Shown one piece after another: positions 5,960 to 6,787 of a stretch of DNA of 6,787 nucleotides; the first letter of the stretch is position 1; the number at the start of each line of letters is the position of its first letter. Source of the DNA: Acetobacteraceae bacterium. Lineage in GTDB: Bacteria > Pseudomonadota > Alphaproteobacteria > Acetobacterales > Acetobacteraceae. Location: positions 1-6,787 of the forward strand of contig DAICYU010000209.1 of the NCBI GenBank assembly GCA_027311485.1, written 5' to 3'. Under the pieces are notes generated by a model. It did not search any database, was not told the origin of the DNA, and worked only from the letters and a program-made list of their open reading frames with translations. The position numbers and the translations under genes were made by a program.

Positions 5960-6317
5960 TGTAACCGACTCGACTGCGTGGACTCCCGACGGTGAAACGC
6001 CGATGGGCGAAAACCATTTGACCGAGGATGCCATCATCGACGCGATTGGCACGGTGTACGATCCGGAAATCCCGGTGAATATCTACGAACTGGGGCTTAT
6101 CTACGCGGTGGAGATCGCCGACGACGGGGCCATCAAGGTTGAAATGACATTGACCGCGCCGGCTTGTCCCAGCGCGCAGGAACTGCCGGAACAGGTGCAG
6201 GCCGCCGTCCTCACCGTACCCGGTGTGACGTCCTGCCATGTTGAGACCGTCTGGGACCCGCCGTGGGATCCATCCCGCATGTCCGAGGAAGCTCGGCTGC
6301 AACTGAACATGTTCTGA
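5952..6317 (+). CDS. sufT: SufT, MIP18/DUF59-family Fe-S maturation protein
   Basis: A 121-residue member of the MIP18 (DUF59) family, in the SUF-associated subgroup. SufT proteins help maturation of Fe-S enzymes, especially under high demand, and their exact chemistry is not settled. Visible motifs are Y-D-P-E-I-P-V-N-I-Y-E-L-G-L-I-Y (36-51), T-L-T-A-P-A-C-P (66-73) with the conserved cysteine C72, and V-W-D-P-P-W-D-P (100-107). The C-terminus M-S-E-E-A-R-L is typical of SUF-operon members. C95 is a second cysteine just before the V-W-D-P-P-W strand. Residues 1-22 form a polar, probably flexible tail ahead of the domain. The GTG start at 5952 overlaps the sufU stop by eight bases and has an AAGGAGG site six bases upstream. 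An ATG at codon 18 (6003) could give a shorter form but has no comparable site. sufA follows after 20 bases. Confidence 0.93.
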   Translation: MNDVTDSTAWTPDGETPMGENHLTEDAIIDAIGTVYDPEIPVNIYELGLIYAVEIADDGAIKVEMTLTAPACPSAQELPEQVQAAVLTVPGVTSCHVETVWDPPWDPSRMSEEARLQLNMF

Positions 6318-6337
6318 TCAACCGAGGGTTCGATCGA

Positions 6338-6706
6338 ATGAGCACGACAATTACCGCGCCCCGGAAAACCAGGGCCCTGCCGCCTTTAATGACACTGACC
6401 GATGCCGCGGCGGATCGCCTGCGAGCCCTGTATGAGAAGGGGGAGCAGGGCAAGCTGCTGCGCATCGCGGTGAAGACGAAAGGTTGCTCCGGCCTGTCTT
6501 ACGACATGTCGTGGACCGATGAACCGGCGCCGTCCGATGAGGTTGTCAGCGACAAGGGATTGACGGTCCTTGTGGATCGGAAAGCGTCTCTGTTCCTGAT
6601 TGGAACGGTGATGGATTATGAGGTAAAGTCGCTGACATCGGGTTTTACGTTCACTAATCCGAACGAAAAGGGCCGCTGCGGCTGCGGTGAGAGCTTTCAC
6701 GTCTAA
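6338..6706 (+). CDS. sufA: A-type Fe-S carrier protein SufA
   Basis: A 122-residue A-type carrier (IscA/SufA/ErpA family, HesB domain). These proteins receive Fe-S clusters, from SufBC2D for SufA, and pass them to apo-enzymes. The three conserved cysteine ligands are C50 in T-K-G-C-S-G-L-S-Y, and C114 and C116 in the C-terminal G-R-C-G-C-G-E-S-F. The body (L-R-I-A-V-K-T-K-G, and S-G-F-T-F-T-N-P-N near 101-109) is typical. I chose ATG 6338, with GAGGG (6324-6328) nine bases upstream. The longer frame from GTG 6263 would overlap sufT and add a tail of no family resemblance. The first 17 residues are a variable N-terminal tail. I name it SufA from its position. By sequence alone IscA or ErpA cannot be separated with certainty. 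It is the last gene before the putative terminator. Confidence 0.9.
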   Translation: MSTTITAPRKTRALPPLMTLTDAAADRLRALYEKGEQGKLLRIAVKTKGCSGLSYDMSWTDEPAPSDEVVSDKGLTVLVDRKASLFLIGTVMDYEVKSLTSGFTFTNPNEKGRCGCGESFHV

Positions 6707-6742
6707 ATCGTAGCACAATTTATTGAAGCAACATTCTGGCCT

Positions 6743-6787
6743 CCCTGCCGTTGTGCATTTGTCGTTTGAGAAATGCGCAAGGCAGGG
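6743..6787 (+). terminator. Strong hairpin downstream of sufA, probable operon terminator
   Basis: The left arm CCCTGCC (6743-6749), bulged G (6750) and TTGTGCATTT (6751-6760) pair with AAATGCGCAA (6771-6780) and GGCAGGG (6781-6787). The loop is ten bases (6761-6770). That gives 17 pairs with one bulge and one G-U pair. It begins 36 bases after the sufA stop, as expected for an operon terminator. The right arm ends exactly at the window edge, so I cannot see whether a T-run follows or whether the stem is longer. It could instead be one arm of a palindromic repeat element. Confidence 0.55.

Noticed and set aside
6263..6337. N-terminal extension of sufA from GTG 6263
   Set aside because: It overlaps sufT by 55 bases, and the added residues do not resemble the A-type carrier family. 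ATG 6338 has its own GAGGG site.

Overview
The window is a compact, seven-gene SUF iron-sulfur cluster assembly operon with its own Rrf2-family regulator as first gene, all on the + strand. The GC-rich sequence, the gene set and order (regulator-sufB-sufC-sufD-sufS-sufU-sufT-sufA) and the protein sequences suggest an alphaproteobacterium, perhaps of the Rhodospirillales/Acetobacteraceae type. The taxonomic call is inference from gene content and sequence style, not from a search.

Layout. Positions 1-12 hold only the first four codons of a divergent minus-strand gene with a very good ribosome binding site. Positions 13-282 are a shared, non-coding, divergent regulatory region with several inverted and direct repeats. 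The most informative is a 25-bp site at 226-250 resembling the E. coli IscR type-1 operator. The operon runs from 283 to 6706: Rrf2 regulator (283-738), sufB (748-2232), sufC (2237-2986), sufD (2983-4245), sufS (4242-5486), sufU (5483-5959), sufT (5952-6317) and sufA (6338-6706). Gaps are 9, 4 and 20 nt. The other four junctions overlap by 4, 4, 4 and 8 nt, so the genes are almost certainly co-transcribed and translationally coupled. After sufA comes a strong 17-bp hairpin (6743-6787) that reaches the window end and is probably the operon terminator.

How the parts work together. SufS, a PLP cysteine desulfurase, takes sulfur from cysteine. SufU, a Zn-binding IscU-like protein, likely relays the persulfide, since no sufE is present here. 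The SufBC2D scaffold (SufC is the ATPase) builds the cluster. SufA (A-type carrier) and SufT (MIP18/DUF59 family) help deliver or mature clusters in client proteins. The regulator carries three cysteines in the region where IscR binds its [2Fe-2S] cluster, and the IscR-like box lies 33-57 nt upstream of its own start codon. This suggests feedback of cluster status onto the operon.

All catalytic residues I checked are present, and I see no frameshift, mobile element, CRISPR array, tRNA or rRNA. This is a largely ordinary housekeeping region. I do not see a previously undescribed system. The points worth a second look are regulatory sites and small protein variations.
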